Assembly (NCBI RefSeq): GCF_041200175.1
Contig: NZ_CP165727.1
Span: forward strand, 3,571,501 to 3,635,500
DNA: 64,000 nucleotides
Origin: Streptomyces sp. R33
GTDB taxonomy: Bacteria; Actinomycetota; Actinomycetes; Streptomycetales; Streptomycetaceae
Direction: 5' to 3'
Shown here: one piece after another, positions 23,850 through 34,135 of the stretch
Layout: each line of letters opens with the position of its first letter
How positions within the stretch are numbered: position 1 is the first letter of the stretch
Program-made: the position numbers and the translations under genes
Notes under the pieces: generated by a model
Told to the model about the DNA's origin: nothing
Seen by the model: only the letters and a program-made list of their open reading frames with translations
Databases searched by the model: none

Positions 23850-24275
23850 ATGAGTGCGGTGCGCGAGGGGCTGCCCAAGGGTCGTTACGGGCGGTCGGCG
23901 GATGAGCGTGCGGACCGGAAGCTCAAGATCGTCGGGTCGGTGCTGGGCGTCGGGCTGCTGGCGCTGGTGGGCTGGATCGGCTGGGACTACGTCGCCGGTC
24001 AGAGCGTCAGTGCCGAAGTGATCAAGTTCCAGGTGGTCTCGGACACCGAGGTGAAGGTGCACCTGGAGGTGCGCAAGGACGCCTCGGTCACCGGAGTGTG
24101 CACGCTGAGCTCCCAGAACGAGGAGCACGCGGAGGTCGGCCGCGCCGACTTCACCTTCGCGCAGAAGGGCACGCGCGTGGACGAGATGCTCTCCCTCAAG
24201 ACCACCGGCCGCGCGACGATGATCGAACTGGTGGGCTGCCAGGCAGCGACGGGCACCACGCCCACGGCAGACTGA
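23850..24275 (+). CDS. DUF4307 membrane protein
   Basis: 141 residues from an ATG preceded by GAGAGAGG. A basic, Arg-rich N terminus is followed by one helix (VGSVLGVGLLALVGWIGWDYV, about 31-51) and an extracytoplasmic beta domain with two cysteines (GVCTLSS, LVGCQA) that probably pair. This is the Rv1081c family, always found between mca and greA in mycobacteria, as here. No function is established. It is divergent from mca across a 324-bp spacer in which I see no gene. Confidence 0.85.
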   Translation: MSAVREGLPKGRYGRSADERADRKLKIVGSVLGVGLLALVGWIGWDYVAGQSVSAEVIKFQVVSDTEVKVHLEVRKDASVTGVCTLSSQNEEHAEVGRADFTFAQKGTRVDEMLSLKTTGRATMIELVGCQAATGTTPTAD

Positions 24276-24411
24276 GCTCTTTCCTGCTCACGGGCCCAAT
24301 GACACACTTCATACACATGGTGTCCTCCCCCTTTTCTTCCCGAATTGTTAGGCTCGTGGTTTCGCCCGCCGCTGGCGGCTATGTAGTCCCCTGTACCGAC
24401 GAGGAGCACCC

Positions 24412-24909
24412 GTGACCCAGACGAGCGAGAGCGTCACCTGGCTGACCCAGGCGGCGTACGACCAGCTGAAGGCCGAGCTGGACTACCTCTCTGGTCCCGC
24501 ACGCACGGAGATCGCCACCAAGATCGCAGCCGCCCGCGAGGAGGGCGACCTGCGTGAGAACGGCGGTTACCACGCGGCCAAGGAGGAGCAGGGCAAGCAG
24601 GAGCTCCGCGTCCGCCAGCTGACGCAGCTCCTCGAGAACGCCAAGGTCGGCACCGCACCCGCCTCCGACGGCGAGGTCGCGCCCGGCACGGTCGTCACCA
24701 TCGCCTTCGACGGCGACGAGGACGACACCATGTCCTTCCTGCTCGCCTCGCGCGAGTACGCGTCCTCGGACTTCGAGACCTACTCCCCGCAGTCCCCCCT
24801 GGGCACCGGCGTGATGGGCAAGAAGATCGGTGAGGACGCCGAGTACGAGCTGCCGAACGGCAAGAAGGCCACCGTCAAGATCCTCGACGTCAAGCCCTTC
24901 ACCGGCTGA
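24412..24909 (+). CDS. greA: Transcription elongation factor GreA
   Basis: 165 residues from a GTG with GAGGAG before it. It inserts a coiled coil into the RNA polymerase secondary channel to restart backtracked complexes by transcript cleavage. Visible are the N-terminal coiled coil with AAREEGDLRENGGYHAAKEEQ, the acidic tip (DLREN), and the C-terminal FKBP-like domain (SPLGTGVMGKKIGEDAEYELPNG). Followed at once by a strong terminator, so it ends its transcript. Confidence 0.97.
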   Translation: MTQTSESVTWLTQAAYDQLKAELDYLSGPARTEIATKIAAAREEGDLRENGGYHAAKEEQGKQELRVRQLTQLLENAKVGTAPASDGEVAPGTVVTIAFDGDEDDTMSFLLASREYASSDFETYSPQSPLGTGVMGKKIGEDAEYELPNGKKATVKILDVKPFTG

Positions 24910-24924
24910 TCACCCCACGACATC

Positions 24925-24962
24925 GGGAAGCCCCCGCCGGAGCGATCCGGCGGGGGCTTCCC
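24925..24962. terminator. greA terminator
   Basis: A perfect 16-bp stem (GGGAAGCCCCCGCCGG with its complement) closes on the loop AGCGAT. It lies between convergent greA and the ABC permease gene and can serve both. Confidence 0.9.
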
Positions 24963-24976
24963 CGTTCCTGTGCGCC

Positions 24977-25830
24977 TTACGCGGTCGCCGAGCGGTACTT
25001 GCGGACCGAGAGGGTCCGGAACACCGCGATGATCAGTACGGACCACAGGACCGACGCGAGCTCCGGGTGCTGCATCGGCCAGGCCGCCGGGGCCTCGTAC
25101 CCCGGCGGGAAGTTGCCGAACAGCCCGCGGGCCGCCTGGACGGTCGCGCTGAAGGGGTTCCACTCGGCGATGGTCCGCAGGAACGTCGGCATGTTGTCGG
25201 AGGGGACGAAGGCGTTCGAGATGAACGTCAGCGGGAAGAGCCAGATCAGCCCGCCCGAGGTGGCCGCCTCCGGGGTGCGCACCGACAGGCCGATCAGCGC
25301 GCCGATCCAGGAGAACGCGTACCCGAGCAGGAGCAGCAGGGCGAAGCCGGCCAGCACCTCGCCGGCGCTCGTGTGGGTGCGCCAGCCGACGAGCAGGGCG
25401 ACCACGGCCAGGACGACCAGCGTGAGGGTGGTCTGGACGAGGTCGGCGAGCGTGCGGCCGGTCAGGACCGCCCCGCGGGCCATGGGCAGCGAGCGGAACC
25501 GGTCGATCAGGCCCTTGTGCATGTCGTCCGCGATGCCCGCGCCCGCGCCGGCCGTGGCGAAGGTGACGGTCTGGGCGAAGATGCCGGCCATCAGGAACTC
25601 GCGGTAGGCGGCGGGCGAGGTGTTGCCGTCGACGCTGATCGAGCCGCCGAAGACGTAGCTGAACAGCACGACGAACATGACCGGCTGAATGACCCCGAAA
25701 ATTATCATTTCGGGAATCCTGGACATGCGGATCAAATTCCGCTTTGCGATGACCAGGGAGTCGTTGACGCCCTGGACGATGCCGCCGCGCGGGCGCGGTG
25801 CCGCGAGCTGCGGGGTCGGGGAGGTGGTGG

Positions 25831-25834
<4 letters not shown>
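24977..25834 (-). CDS. ABC-2 type permease, DrrB-like drug exporter
   Basis: 285 residues with six membrane segments and the ABC-2 signature region in helices 4-6 (NAFVPSDNMPTFLRTIAEWNP), as in daunorubicin-resistance DrrB proteins. The GTG start overlaps the stop of the ATPase gene by 4 bases. With that ATPase it should form an exporter for a lipophilic compound or lipid; substrate unknown. Confidence 0.9.
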
Positions 25835-26910
<1,076 letters not shown>

Positions 26911-27012
26911 TTGGGTTCTCCCAGTGTGCATCGGGCCAGCAGAATCGTTACATTCCCACGCAATCCTAGGGGCGCCGGGGCGTCCTCGCCCGGCCGTTCG
27001 AGTGACATACGC

Positions 27013-27022
27013 TAACGCGTTA
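27013..27022. promoter_or_regulatory. Palindrome upstream of the ABC exporter
   Basis: TAACGCGTTA is a perfect 10-bp palindrome in an AT-rich patch (27005-27030) that also contains TATATCGCG. It lies 103 bases before the ATPase start. Many drug exporters are controlled by a TetR- or MarR-type repressor at such sites; the regulator here is unknown. Confidence 0.35.
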
Positions 27023-27064
27023 TATCGCGTAGAGCCATGGGGCTGCGCGCCGTTTCGCGGGGAC

Positions 27065-27122
27065 CGGTCGGCTCGGTTCGGCTCGGTTCGGTTCGACTCG
27101 GCTGGGTTCGACCCGGCTCGGC
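27065..27122. repeat. Short imperfect tandem repeat of CGGCTCGGTT
   Basis: About six degenerate 10-base units of the type GGCTCGGTTC lie immediately after the threonine dehydratase stop. A likely slippage-prone repeat between tandem minus-strand genes; no coding sense. Confidence 0.6.
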
Positions 27123-28358
27123 TCAGCCCAGGACCGTGTACCCGGCCGCGTGCAGCGAGCGCGCGACCTCCTTGCAGTGCTCCGGGCCCTTCGTCTCCAG
27201 GTGCAGCTCCACCTCCACCTCGGTGAGCCCCAGGCGCGGGTCGGTCCGTACGTGGCTCACGTCCAGCACGTTCGCATCCACCACTGACAACACCCCCAGG
27301 AGCCCGGCCAGCGCCCCCGGCCGGTCGGCCACGCGCAGCCGCAGCGAGAGGTAGCGGCCCGCCGCCGCCATGCCGTGCCGCAGGATCCGCTGGAGCAGCA
27401 GCGGGTCGATGTTCCCCCCGGACAGGACGGCGACCACCGCGCCGCCCCCGCCGTACAGCTCGGGCCGGCTCAGCAGGGCGGCCACCGGGCTGCACCCGGC
27501 GGGCTCGACGACGAGCTTGGCGCGCTCCAGGCAGAGCAGCAGGGCGCTGGAGAGGGCGTCCTCGGAGACCGTGCGGACACCGTCGAGGAGGTCGCCGATG
27601 ATGTTGAAGGGAATGTCGCCGGGGCGGCCGACCTTGATGCCGTCCGCCATCGTGACCGGGTTGTCGATCGAGACCGGGTGCCCGACCCGCAGCGAGGGCG
27701 GGTAGGCGGCGGCGCCCTCCGCCTGGACGCCGATCACCTTGACGTCCGGCCGCAGCGCCTTCACCGCGACCGCGATGCCCGCCGCGAGGCCGCCGCCGCC
27801 GATGCCGACGAGGATCGTCCGCACCTCGGGGCACTGCTCGAGGATCTCCAGGCCGACCGTGCCCTGGCCCGCGATGATGTCGCGGTGGTCGAAGGGGTGG
27901 ATGAACACCGCCCCGGTGCGGTCCGCGTACTCCTGGGCCGCCGCCAGGGTCTCGTCGACGACCTGCCCGGACATCCGCACGTCGGCGCCGTACTCCTGCG
28001 TGGCCGCCACCTTCGGCAGCGGCGCCCCGACCGGCATGAACACCGTGGAGCGGACGCCGAGCAGGGAGGAGGCCAGGGCCACGCCCTGCGCGTGGTTGCC
28101 GGCGCTGGCCGCGACGACGCCTGCGGCCCGCTGCTCGGGGCGCAGGCCCGAGATGCGCACGTACGCACCGCGCAGTTTGAAGGAGCCGGTCCGCTGGAGG
28201 TTCTCGCACTTGAAGTGGACCGGGGAGCCGGTGAGGGCGCTCAGGTGCCTGCTGTTCTCCATCGGCGTGACCCGGGCAACGCCCGAGAGCATCTTCTGGG
28301 CCCCCCGGACGTCGTCGAGGATGACCTGCGGGACGGGCACGGGCACGCGGTAGTTCAT
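27123..28358 (-). CDS. ilvA: Threonine ammonia-lyase (threonine dehydratase) with C-terminal ACT domain
   Basis: PLP enzyme deaminating threonine to 2-oxobutyrate, the first step toward isoleucine and a source of propionyl-CoA. 411 residues. The PLP lysine lies in GSFKLRGAY, the phosphate-binding glycine loop is GIGGGGLAAG, and a single ACT-like regulatory domain follows from about residue 330 (LRVADRPGALAGLLGVL). One ACT domain and this length are typical of the short actinobacterial form, between TdcB and the biosynthetic E. coli IlvA; the naming ilvA or tdcB is a choice. Confidence 0.93.
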   Translation of the reverse strand: MNYRVPVPVPQVILDDVRGAQKMLSGVARVTPMENSRHLSALTGSPVHFKCENLQRTGSFKLRGAYVRISGLRPEQRAAGVVAASAGNHAQGVALASSLLGVRSTVFMPVGAPLPKVAATQEYGADVRMSGQVVDETLAAAQEYADRTGAVFIHPFDHRDIIAGQGTVGLEILEQCPEVRTILVGIGGGGLAAGIAVAVKALRPDVKVIGVQAEGAAAYPPSLRVGHPVSIDNPVTMADGIKVGRPGDIPFNIIGDLLDGVRTVSEDALSSALLLCLERAKLVVEPAGCSPVAALLSRPELYGGGGAVVAVLSGGNIDPLLLQRILRHGMAAAGRYLSLRLRVADRPGALAGLLGVLSVVDANVLDVSHVRTDPRLGLTEVEVELHLETKGPEHCKEVARSLHAAGYTVLG

Positions 28359-28564
28359 GCCGCCAGTCTCGCAGCCCGCGCGGATCACGGCGCCCGGCCC
28401 ACAGCCCGGCCGACGGCCCACGGCAGCCCGCCGGACGGCCCCGCCCACCGCCCGGCCGCCCGGCCGCGAGCCCGCCAACAACCGGGCAGGGAAAGCCCAC
28501 AGAGGGCGAAATCCGGCCATCCGGGACGACCCCGGGGCCTTGGCCCCCACCGCCCGTACCAGTT

Positions 28565-28583
28565 CTCGTACGAGACGTACGAG
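28565..28583. promoter_or_regulatory. Candidate MarR operator
   Basis: CTCGTACG and CGTACGAG form a perfect 8-bp inverted repeat with a 3-base spacer, 65 bases before the MarR-type gene. MarR proteins commonly bind such sites in their own promoters. Confidence 0.5.
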
Positions 28584-28648
28584 CCGCCCCACGGCCGCGT
28601 ACTCTGTCCCCCATCCTTGTCGGCCCCACGTGAAGAGAGCTCACGGCC

Positions 28649-29170
28649 ATGCCTTCCACCCCGGCCAATTCCGACCTGCCCACGGCGGCCGAGGCGTCCG
28701 CCGAAGCCGGTCTCCTCGACGCGCTCCAGCACCAGGTGGCCGTCTTCGCCCGCCGCGCCGAGCAGACCCGCCTGGGCGGGGTCGGCCAGGCCCGCAACTC
28801 GATGGACCGCGCCGCGTACCTGCTGCTGAACCGGCTCGACCTGGAAGGGCCGATGGGCGTCAAGGCGCTCGCCGGCGGCATGGGCATCGACTCCTCCACC
28901 GTGACCCGCCAGGTCGCGCCGCTCGTCGACAGCGGTCTGGTCAAGCGCACCTCGCACCCGGAGGACGGGCGCGCCGTGGTCCTCGCGCTCTCCCCGCGCG
29001 GCCTCGCCCGGCTCGAGGAGGTCCGCTCCTCGCGGCGCGAGCTGATGGCCCGGGTGACCGAGGACTGGAGCGAGGACGAGCGCGAGTCCTTCACCGGGCT
29101 GCTGACCCGTTTCAACGGCTCGCTGTCGGAGCTGATGGGCGCCGTCTCGGAGGCCGGCCCCGCTTCCTGA
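28649..29170 (+). CDS. MarR-family transcriptional regulator
   Basis: 173 residues. Winged-helix core: LLLNRLDLEGPMGVKALAGGMGIDSSTVTRQVAPLVDSGLVKR is the helix-turn-helix, followed by the wing HPEDGRAVVLALSPRG with the conserved Asp-Gly-Arg. N-terminal tail of about 25 acidic residues, helical dimer ends. It lies between threonine dehydratase (divergent) and a sigma-like gene; the inverted repeat in its own promoter suggests autoregulation. Confidence 0.92.
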   Translation: MPSTPANSDLPTAAEASAEAGLLDALQHQVAVFARRAEQTRLGGVGQARNSMDRAAYLLLNRLDLEGPMGVKALAGGMGIDSSTVTRQVAPLVDSGLVKRTSHPEDGRAVVLALSPRGLARLEEVRSSRRELMARVTEDWSEDERESFTGLLTRFNGSLSELMGAVSEAGPAS

Positions 29171-29230
29171 GGACGGGCGGGAGCCGGGGCCGTCCGACCT
29201 CTTGACCGGGGCGGTCCCGCTGCCCGCACT

Positions 29231-29668
29231 ATGTGGCCTGTGGACGACCACGGGCCGGGCGCCTACGCGGAGTTCGAAGCCTTCGTCGCGGGTGCGGCGG
29301 GGCGGCTCCTGCATGTCGCCGTCCTGCTGACGGCCGAGCCGGAGACCGAGCCCCCCGCCGCCCGCCGGCTGCTCGCGGACGCGCTGGCCCGTACGTACGC
29401 GAACTGGCGCCGGGTGCGCGGCGACGACCCGTACGACCACACCCGCCGGGAGCTGTGCGACGCGTTCGCCCGCACCGGCTGGCGCCACCACGGCGGCCGG
29501 GGGCTGCTCGCGCGGCTCGGCCCGCTGGAACGGCTCGTGCTGGTGCTGCGCGTGTACGAGGGCGTCGCGGAGGAGGTCACCGCCGCGCAGCTGGGGCTGC
29601 CGGTCGAGCGGGTGCGGGTGCTGTGCAACCGGGCCGTGGCCGCGATGCGCTCGCGGGAGGCCGCATGA
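29231..29668 (+). CDS. Small sigma-factor-like protein (region 4 only recognisable)
   Basis: 145 residues. The C-terminal half reads as sigma region 4: LGPLERLVLVLRVYEGVAEEVTAAQLGLPVERVRVLCNRAVAAM, with the helix-turn-helix around AAQLGLPVERVRVL. The N-terminal half keeps the length of region 2 but I see no good -10-binding motif. It resembles degenerate SigE-type (SACE-like) sigma factors of Streptomyces. No clear ribosome site precedes the ATG. The next gene overlaps by ATGA and encodes a membrane protein, the arrangement used by sigma/anti-sigma pairs. Confidence 0.65.
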   Translation: MWPVDDHGPGAYAEFEAFVAGAAGRLLHVAVLLTAEPETEPPAARRLLADALARTYANWRRVRGDDPYDHTRRELCDAFARTGWRHHGGRGLLARLGPLERLVLVLRVYEGVAEEVTAAQLGLPVERVRVLCNRAVAAMRSREAA

Positions 29669-29916
29669 GCGTCCCCGACCGCAAGGAGGACCAGGTCAGG
29701 CGGCTGCTGGAGGGCCCCCACCCGGTGGTCCCGGCCGGGCTGGCGGCCAGTGCCGCGGCCCGCGGGGACCGGCTGCTGCGCCGCCGCAGGGCCCTGCGCC
29801 GGGCCGGCTGGGCCCTGCTGTTCGCGGCGGCGGTGGCCTTCGCGGTGTGGGCCTCGCTGGCCCGGCCGTGGGAGATCCCGCCGAGCGGCGTCTCCCCGCC
29901 CCTGGAGGGCTGGTGA
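29665..29916 (+). CDS. Small membrane protein coupled to the sigma-like gene
   Basis: 83 residues, starting in the ATGA overlap with the sigma-like gene. A basic cytoplasmic part (about 45 residues, several Arg) precedes one helix (WALLFAAAVAFAVWASLA) and a short outer tail. Too short to contain a usual ZAS anti-sigma domain and without its HxxxCxxC motif. A regulatory role is suggested only by position. Confidence 0.65.
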   Translation: MSVPDRKEDQVRRLLEGPHPVVPAGLAASAAARGDRLLRRRRALRRAGWALLFAAAVAFAVWASLARPWEIPPSGVSPPLEGW

Positions 29917-29958
29917 CCACCGCTCGGCGGTTGTTGCCGTAAAGACCGGACGGGATGC

Positions 29959-31116
29959 TCAGCCGATGGCCTGGGTCAGGTCCGCCAGCAGGTCGTCGGC
30001 GTTCTCGATGCCGACGGAGACGCGGACCAGGTCCGCCGGGACCTCCAGGGCCGAGCCGGCCACCGAGGCGTGGGTCATGCGGCCCGGGTGCTCGATGAGG
30101 GACTCGACGCCGCCGAGGGACTCGGCCAGGGTGAAGATCTTGGTGCGGGCGCAGAGGTCGACCGCCGCCTGCTCCCCGCCGACGACGCAGAAGGAGATCA
30201 TGCCGCCGAAGTTGCGCATCTGCTTGGCGGCGATCTCGTGGCCAGGGTGTTCGGCCAGGCCCGGGTAGAGGACCTTGTGCACCTTGGGGTGGCGGGTCAG
30301 CATCTCGGCGATCTTCGCCGCGTTCTCCGCGTGCCGGTCCATGCGGACGGCCAGCGTCTTGATGCCGCGCAGCACGATCCAGGAGTCGAAGGGGCCGGCC
30401 ACGGCGCCCATCGCGTTCTGGTGGTAGGCCAGTTCCTCGCCGAGCGCCGCGTCGGCGGTGACCAGCGCGCCGCCGACGACGTCGGAGTGGCCGCCCATGT
30501 ACTTGGTCAGCGAGTGCACGACCACGTCCGCGCCGAGCGCGAGGGGCTGCTGGAGGTAGGGCGAGGCGAAGGTGTTGTCCACGACCAGCTTGGCGCCGGC
30601 CGACCGCGCGATGTCGGCGACGACGGCGATGTCGGTGATGCCGAGCAGCGGGTTGGAGGGGGTCTCGACCCAGATGACCTTCGTCTTCGGGGTCAGGGCG
30701 GCCCGTACGGACGCCGCGTCGGAGGTGTCGGCCACCGACCACTCCACGCCCCAGCGGGAGACGACCTTCGCGAAGAGGCGGAAGGTGCCGCCGTACGCGT
30801 CGTTCGGGATGACCACGTGGTCGCCCGGGGAGAGCAGGGTGCGCAGCAGGCAGTCCTCGGCGGCGAGCCCGGACGCGAAGGCGAGGCCGCGCCGGCCGCC
30901 CTCCAGCGCCGCGAGGTTCTCCTCGAGCGCGGTCCGGGTCGGGTTCGCGCTGCGGCTGTACTCGTAGCCGCCGCGCAGTCCGCCGACGCCGTCCTGCTTG
31001 TACGTGGACACCTGGTAGATCGGGGGCACGACCGCGCCGGTCAGCGGGTCCGCCGTGTTGCCCGCGTGGATCGCGCGGGTCTCGAAGCTCTGGTGCTCGT
31101 GGCTGTCGTCGCTCAT
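29959..31116 (-). CDS. metB: Cystathionine gamma-synthase
   Basis: PLP enzyme condensing an O-acyl-homoserine with cysteine to cystathionine, in methionine synthesis. 385 residues from ATG 31116; a longer in-frame extension lacks coding character. The PLP lysine is in VVHSLTKYMGGHSDVVGG, with YEYSRSANPTRTALE and ETPSNPLL as further family blocks. M. tuberculosis metB (Rv1079) lies beside greA in the same way. It is divergent from the paralogue/M48 cassette. Cystathionine gamma-lyase activity cannot be excluded by sequence alone. Confidence 0.92.
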   Translation of the reverse strand: MSDDSHEHQSFETRAIHAGNTADPLTGAVVPPIYQVSTYKQDGVGGLRGGYEYSRSANPTRTALEENLAALEGGRRGLAFASGLAAEDCLLRTLLSPGDHVVIPNDAYGGTFRLFAKVVSRWGVEWSVADTSDAASVRAALTPKTKVIWVETPSNPLLGITDIAVVADIARSAGAKLVVDNTFASPYLQQPLALGADVVVHSLTKYMGGHSDVVGGALVTADAALGEELAYHQNAMGAVAGPFDSWIVLRGIKTLAVRMDRHAENAAKIAEMLTRHPKVHKVLYPGLAEHPGHEIAAKQMRNFGGMISFCVVGGEQAAVDLCARTKIFTLAESLGGVESLIEHPGRMTHASVAGSALEVPADLVRVSVGIENADDLLADLTQAIG

Positions 31117-31198
31117 GAGGCAGAGCTTATGGGGTGTCCGGCCGGACGGCGGGTGGGGCATTGGCCTTTGCGCAGGTGCGTCTGGTTCGCTTGGGGGC

Positions 31199-32305
31199 AT
31201 GGAGATTCTGTGGTTCCTGATCGCGCTCGGCCTGCTCGTGGCCGCCTTCAGCCCGTACATACGGCGCCGGCGGGGCGGCGGCGTACGTCTGGTCGCGCCG
31301 GGCAGCCCTGACGCGGCCGACCCCGAGAACTACGGTTTCGCCCGCCAGGAGCACCTGGACATCCGCGTCCCCGGCCCCGACGAGGACCTGATGGACGCCC
31401 TCGAAGCGGTGCAGCGCAGCGGCCGTTGGCAGGCGGCGTCCCAGCTGCTGGCCGGGACCCCGAAGGAGGGCGAGCTGCGCTGGCAGCGGGTCCAGGCCTT
31501 CGGCGGCGCGGCGGCGCTGGAGCTGGTAGAGCGTCCCGGCGTGGGCGCGCAGTGGCTGAAGGCCTGGCGGCTGGAGGCGGAGAAGGACGCGGGCGGCGCG
31601 CAGGTGCACGCGGAGCTGCTGGTGCAGCAGGCGTGGCGGCACTCGGGCGGCGTGGGCTCCACCGACCACCGGATCATCCTGGAGGAGGCCCGGGAGGCGT
31701 GCCGCAAGGCGGCGCTGCTGGCCCCTGGCGACCCCGTCCCGTACATCACGGAGCTGGCCGTCGCGCGGGCGCTCGGCTACTCGGAGGCGGAGTTCGACGC
31801 CCTCTGGGCGAAGGTCATCGACGTCGCGCCGGCGCACATGGGCGCGCACCTGGCGGCCCTGCACTACTGGTGCGAGAAGTGGCACGGCTCGCGGGAGAAG
31901 GCCGACGCCTTCGCGCACGCGGCGGCGGCCCGTGCCCCGCAGGGCTCGCTGCTGGCGGCGCTGCCGCTGTTCGCGGTGTACGAGCACGTCCCGGAGGTCG
32001 TCCTGACGAACTTCTGGCAGGGCGCGGTCGTGACCCGGGCGGTGGAGGGCGCGCTGTACGCGGTGCACACCGCACGCCAGGACGACCCGATGCTGGCGCA
32101 CGTCCGGCACATGCTGCTGTCGTTCCTGGTGCCGATGGAGCGCTGGGCGGAGGCGATGGAGCAGGTCCGCCACATCGACGGCTACGTGGGCGCCCTGCCG
32201 TGGTCGGCCTCCCCGGACCCTGCGGCGCAGTACGCGGTGTACCGCGCCCTGGCGGTGGCGGGCTACGAGGCGAACGGCGGCTCCCCGGCGACGCTGCCGC
32301 ACTGA
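31199..32305 (+). CDS. Membrane-anchored protein of unknown function, paralogue 1 of the M48 cassette
   Basis: 368 residues. One N-terminal helix (MEILWFLIALGLLVAAFSPYI), an Arg-rich stop, a short linker and a large helical soluble domain. It shares a block with the 34135-35223 product: here YWCEKWHGSREKADAFA, there YWCRKWRGSHEEAEAFA, and further shared phrases (DPVPYI, VRHMLL, GYVGALPW). I do not recognise the family; the helical repeats look TPR-like. It is 234 bases upstream of the M48 gene on the same strand. Confidence 0.78.
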   Translation: MEILWFLIALGLLVAAFSPYIRRRRGGGVRLVAPGSPDAADPENYGFARQEHLDIRVPGPDEDLMDALEAVQRSGRWQAASQLLAGTPKEGELRWQRVQAFGGAAALELVERPGVGAQWLKAWRLEAEKDAGGAQVHAELLVQQAWRHSGGVGSTDHRIILEEAREACRKAALLAPGDPVPYITELAVARALGYSEAEFDALWAKVIDVAPAHMGAHLAALHYWCEKWHGSREKADAFAHAAAARAPQGSLLAALPLFAVYEHVPEVVLTNFWQGAVVTRAVEGALYAVHTARQDDPMLAHVRHMLLSFLVPMERWAEAMEQVRHIDGYVGALPWSASPDPAAQYAVYRALAVAGYEANGGSPATLPH

Positions 32306-32539
32306 GGCGGCGGCCGCACAGCCGGTGCGCCGCGGCCGTGCGGCCGCCGGCCGGAGCCCGCCCCCCTGGCTCCCACCTGCGGAATCTCGGCGAATAAGGT
32401 TGCTGTAAAGATCTGCGGGCCGCATGATGACCCGGCGCGACCACCCGGGCCCGGCCGACCAACCGCACGCCCGCGGCACACCCGCAGCATCCGCACCTGC
32501 ACACCTGCACCACTTCATCCCGTGGGGGGATCCGTCCAT

Positions 32540-34135
32540 ATGGGCGCTTCACTGCGCGCGCTGCGCGCCCTCGTCCTGCTCGCAGGCTTCTACCTGCTCG
32601 GCTTCATCCTGCTCGGCGTGCTCGCGGCCGCCGACTGGGCCACCGTCACCTGGCTGCACGGCGGCATCGCCTTCAAGATCCTCATCGTCTCGGTGGTCCT
32701 GGCGGTCCCGATCGTGCGCGGCATGTTCATGCTCCGCACCCCCAAGGGCGACCCGCAGCCCGGCCTGCCCGTCACCGAGCAGCAGGAACCCGTCCTGTGG
32801 CAGACCGTCCGCGACATCGCCGACCAGGTCGGCACCCGCGCCCCGGACGAGATCCTGCTCATCGACGAGGTCAACGCGGCCGTCAGCGAGGACGCCCGGC
32901 TGCTGGGCCTGATGTGCGGCACCCGCCGCCTCTACCTGGGCCTGCCCCTGATGACCGGCCTGGACGAGATGCAGCTGCGCGCCGTACTCGCCCACGAGAT
33001 GGGCCACTACGCCAACCTCGACACCCGCCTCACCCCGCTGATCGCCCGCGGCCGCGCCCAGCTGATCCGCACCATCGGGCACTTCCACGAGCGCGCCGAC
33101 ACCAAGGTCGCCAAGGAACGGGCCCGGCAGGAGAAGGCCGCCGAGAAGCGGCTCGCGAAGGGCAAGAAGGCCAAGGACGTCGACACCACGGGCCAGGGCG
33201 CGATGTACCGGGCCATGGCGAAGATCTACACGGCGTACGCGCGCTTCTACATGCGGGCCACCCTCTCCGGCAGCCGCCGCCAGGAGCTCGCCGCGGACCT
33301 GGCCTCGGTCCGCGTCGCCGGCCGCGACTCCGCCGCCTCCGCGCTGCGCGAGCTCAACGCCATCGGTCCCGCGCACGACTTCTACATGGACTCGTACGCC
33401 ACCCTCGGCGTCGGCGCCGGCCTGCTGCCGCCCGCAGGCCAGGTCTTCGGCGGCCTGCGGCAGCTGCTCGACGCCCGCTCGGACGACCTGGACGACCTGC
33501 GCCGCGAGCTGTCCACCGAGCCCACCTCCCCGTACGACTCGCACCCCGCGCTCGCCGAACGCGTGGCCCGCATCGAGGCCCTGCCCGACGACGGCCGCGG
33601 CGCGCAGGCGGCCCGCCCGGCGCTGGAGCTGCTCGCCTCCCCGCAGGCCGCGCTGGCGGCGCTGGAGGAGGCGGTCCTGACCCCGGAGGCGCTCGCGCTC
33701 ACCCGCCTGGACTGGGCGGACCTGGTCCACGAGAGCATGACCCGGTACGTCGGCCAGGGCGCGCAGGCGATCCGCGAGGCCGTCGCCGCCGAGGGCACGG
33801 CCCCGGAGCTGGCGGCCCTGCTGGACGCCGTGGACGCCGACCCGGCGCTGCGCTGGCGGATCGCCGACCGCTTCCCGAAGTCCGAGGAGGCCGCGGCCGC
33901 CACGGGCCGCGCCGCCCGCGAGTTCACCCGGCCCGTGCTGCGGCGCGCGCTGCAGCAGCTGGTCACCGCCGAGCTGACGGCCCGCGGCGCGGCCCGCTGG
34001 CAGCTGTCCTGGTCCGACTCGGCCGCCCTGCAGTACCCGGCCGACGGGTTCGAGGAGCAGCTGGAGCTCGCCCTGGACGCGCTCGTCGCGGACCTGCCCG
34101 ACACCGAACCCCTGCGAAAGCTGGTGCTTGTCTGA
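32540..34135 (+). CDS. Membrane M48-family zinc metallopeptidase
   Basis: 531 residues from ATG 32540, preceded by a GGGGGGA stretch. Two N-terminal membrane helices, then the M48 catalytic motif HEMGHY in VLAHEMGHYANLDTR, and a downstream SRRQELAADLASVRVAG in which the Glu is the third zinc ligand. A Lys/Ala-rich segment (KAAEKRLAKGKKAKDVD) interrupts the catalytic domain, an insertion compared with HtpX. The C-terminal 180 residues are Ala-rich helices of unknown role. The next gene starts in its stop codon (TGATG). Substrates unknown; HtpX-type enzymes degrade membrane proteins. Confidence 0.9.
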   Translation: MGASLRALRALVLLAGFYLLGFILLGVLAAADWATVTWLHGGIAFKILIVSVVLAVPIVRGMFMLRTPKGDPQPGLPVTEQQEPVLWQTVRDIADQVGTRAPDEILLIDEVNAAVSEDARLLGLMCGTRRLYLGLPLMTGLDEMQLRAVLAHEMGHYANLDTRLTPLIARGRAQLIRTIGHFHERADTKVAKERARQEKAAEKRLAKGKKAKDVDTTGQGAMYRAMAKIYTAYARFYMRATLSGSRRQELAADLASVRVAGRDSAASALRELNAIGPAHDFYMDSYATLGVGAGLLPPAGQVFGGLRQLLDARSDDLDDLRRELSTEPTSPYDSHPALAERVARIEALPDDGRGAQAARPALELLASPQAALAALEEAVLTPEALALTRLDWADLVHESMTRYVGQGAQAIREAVAAEGTAPELAALLDAVDADPALRWRIADRFPKSEEAAAATGRAAREFTRPVLRRALQQLVTAELTARGAARWQLSWSDSAALQYPADGFEEQLELALDALVADLPDTEPLRKLVLV

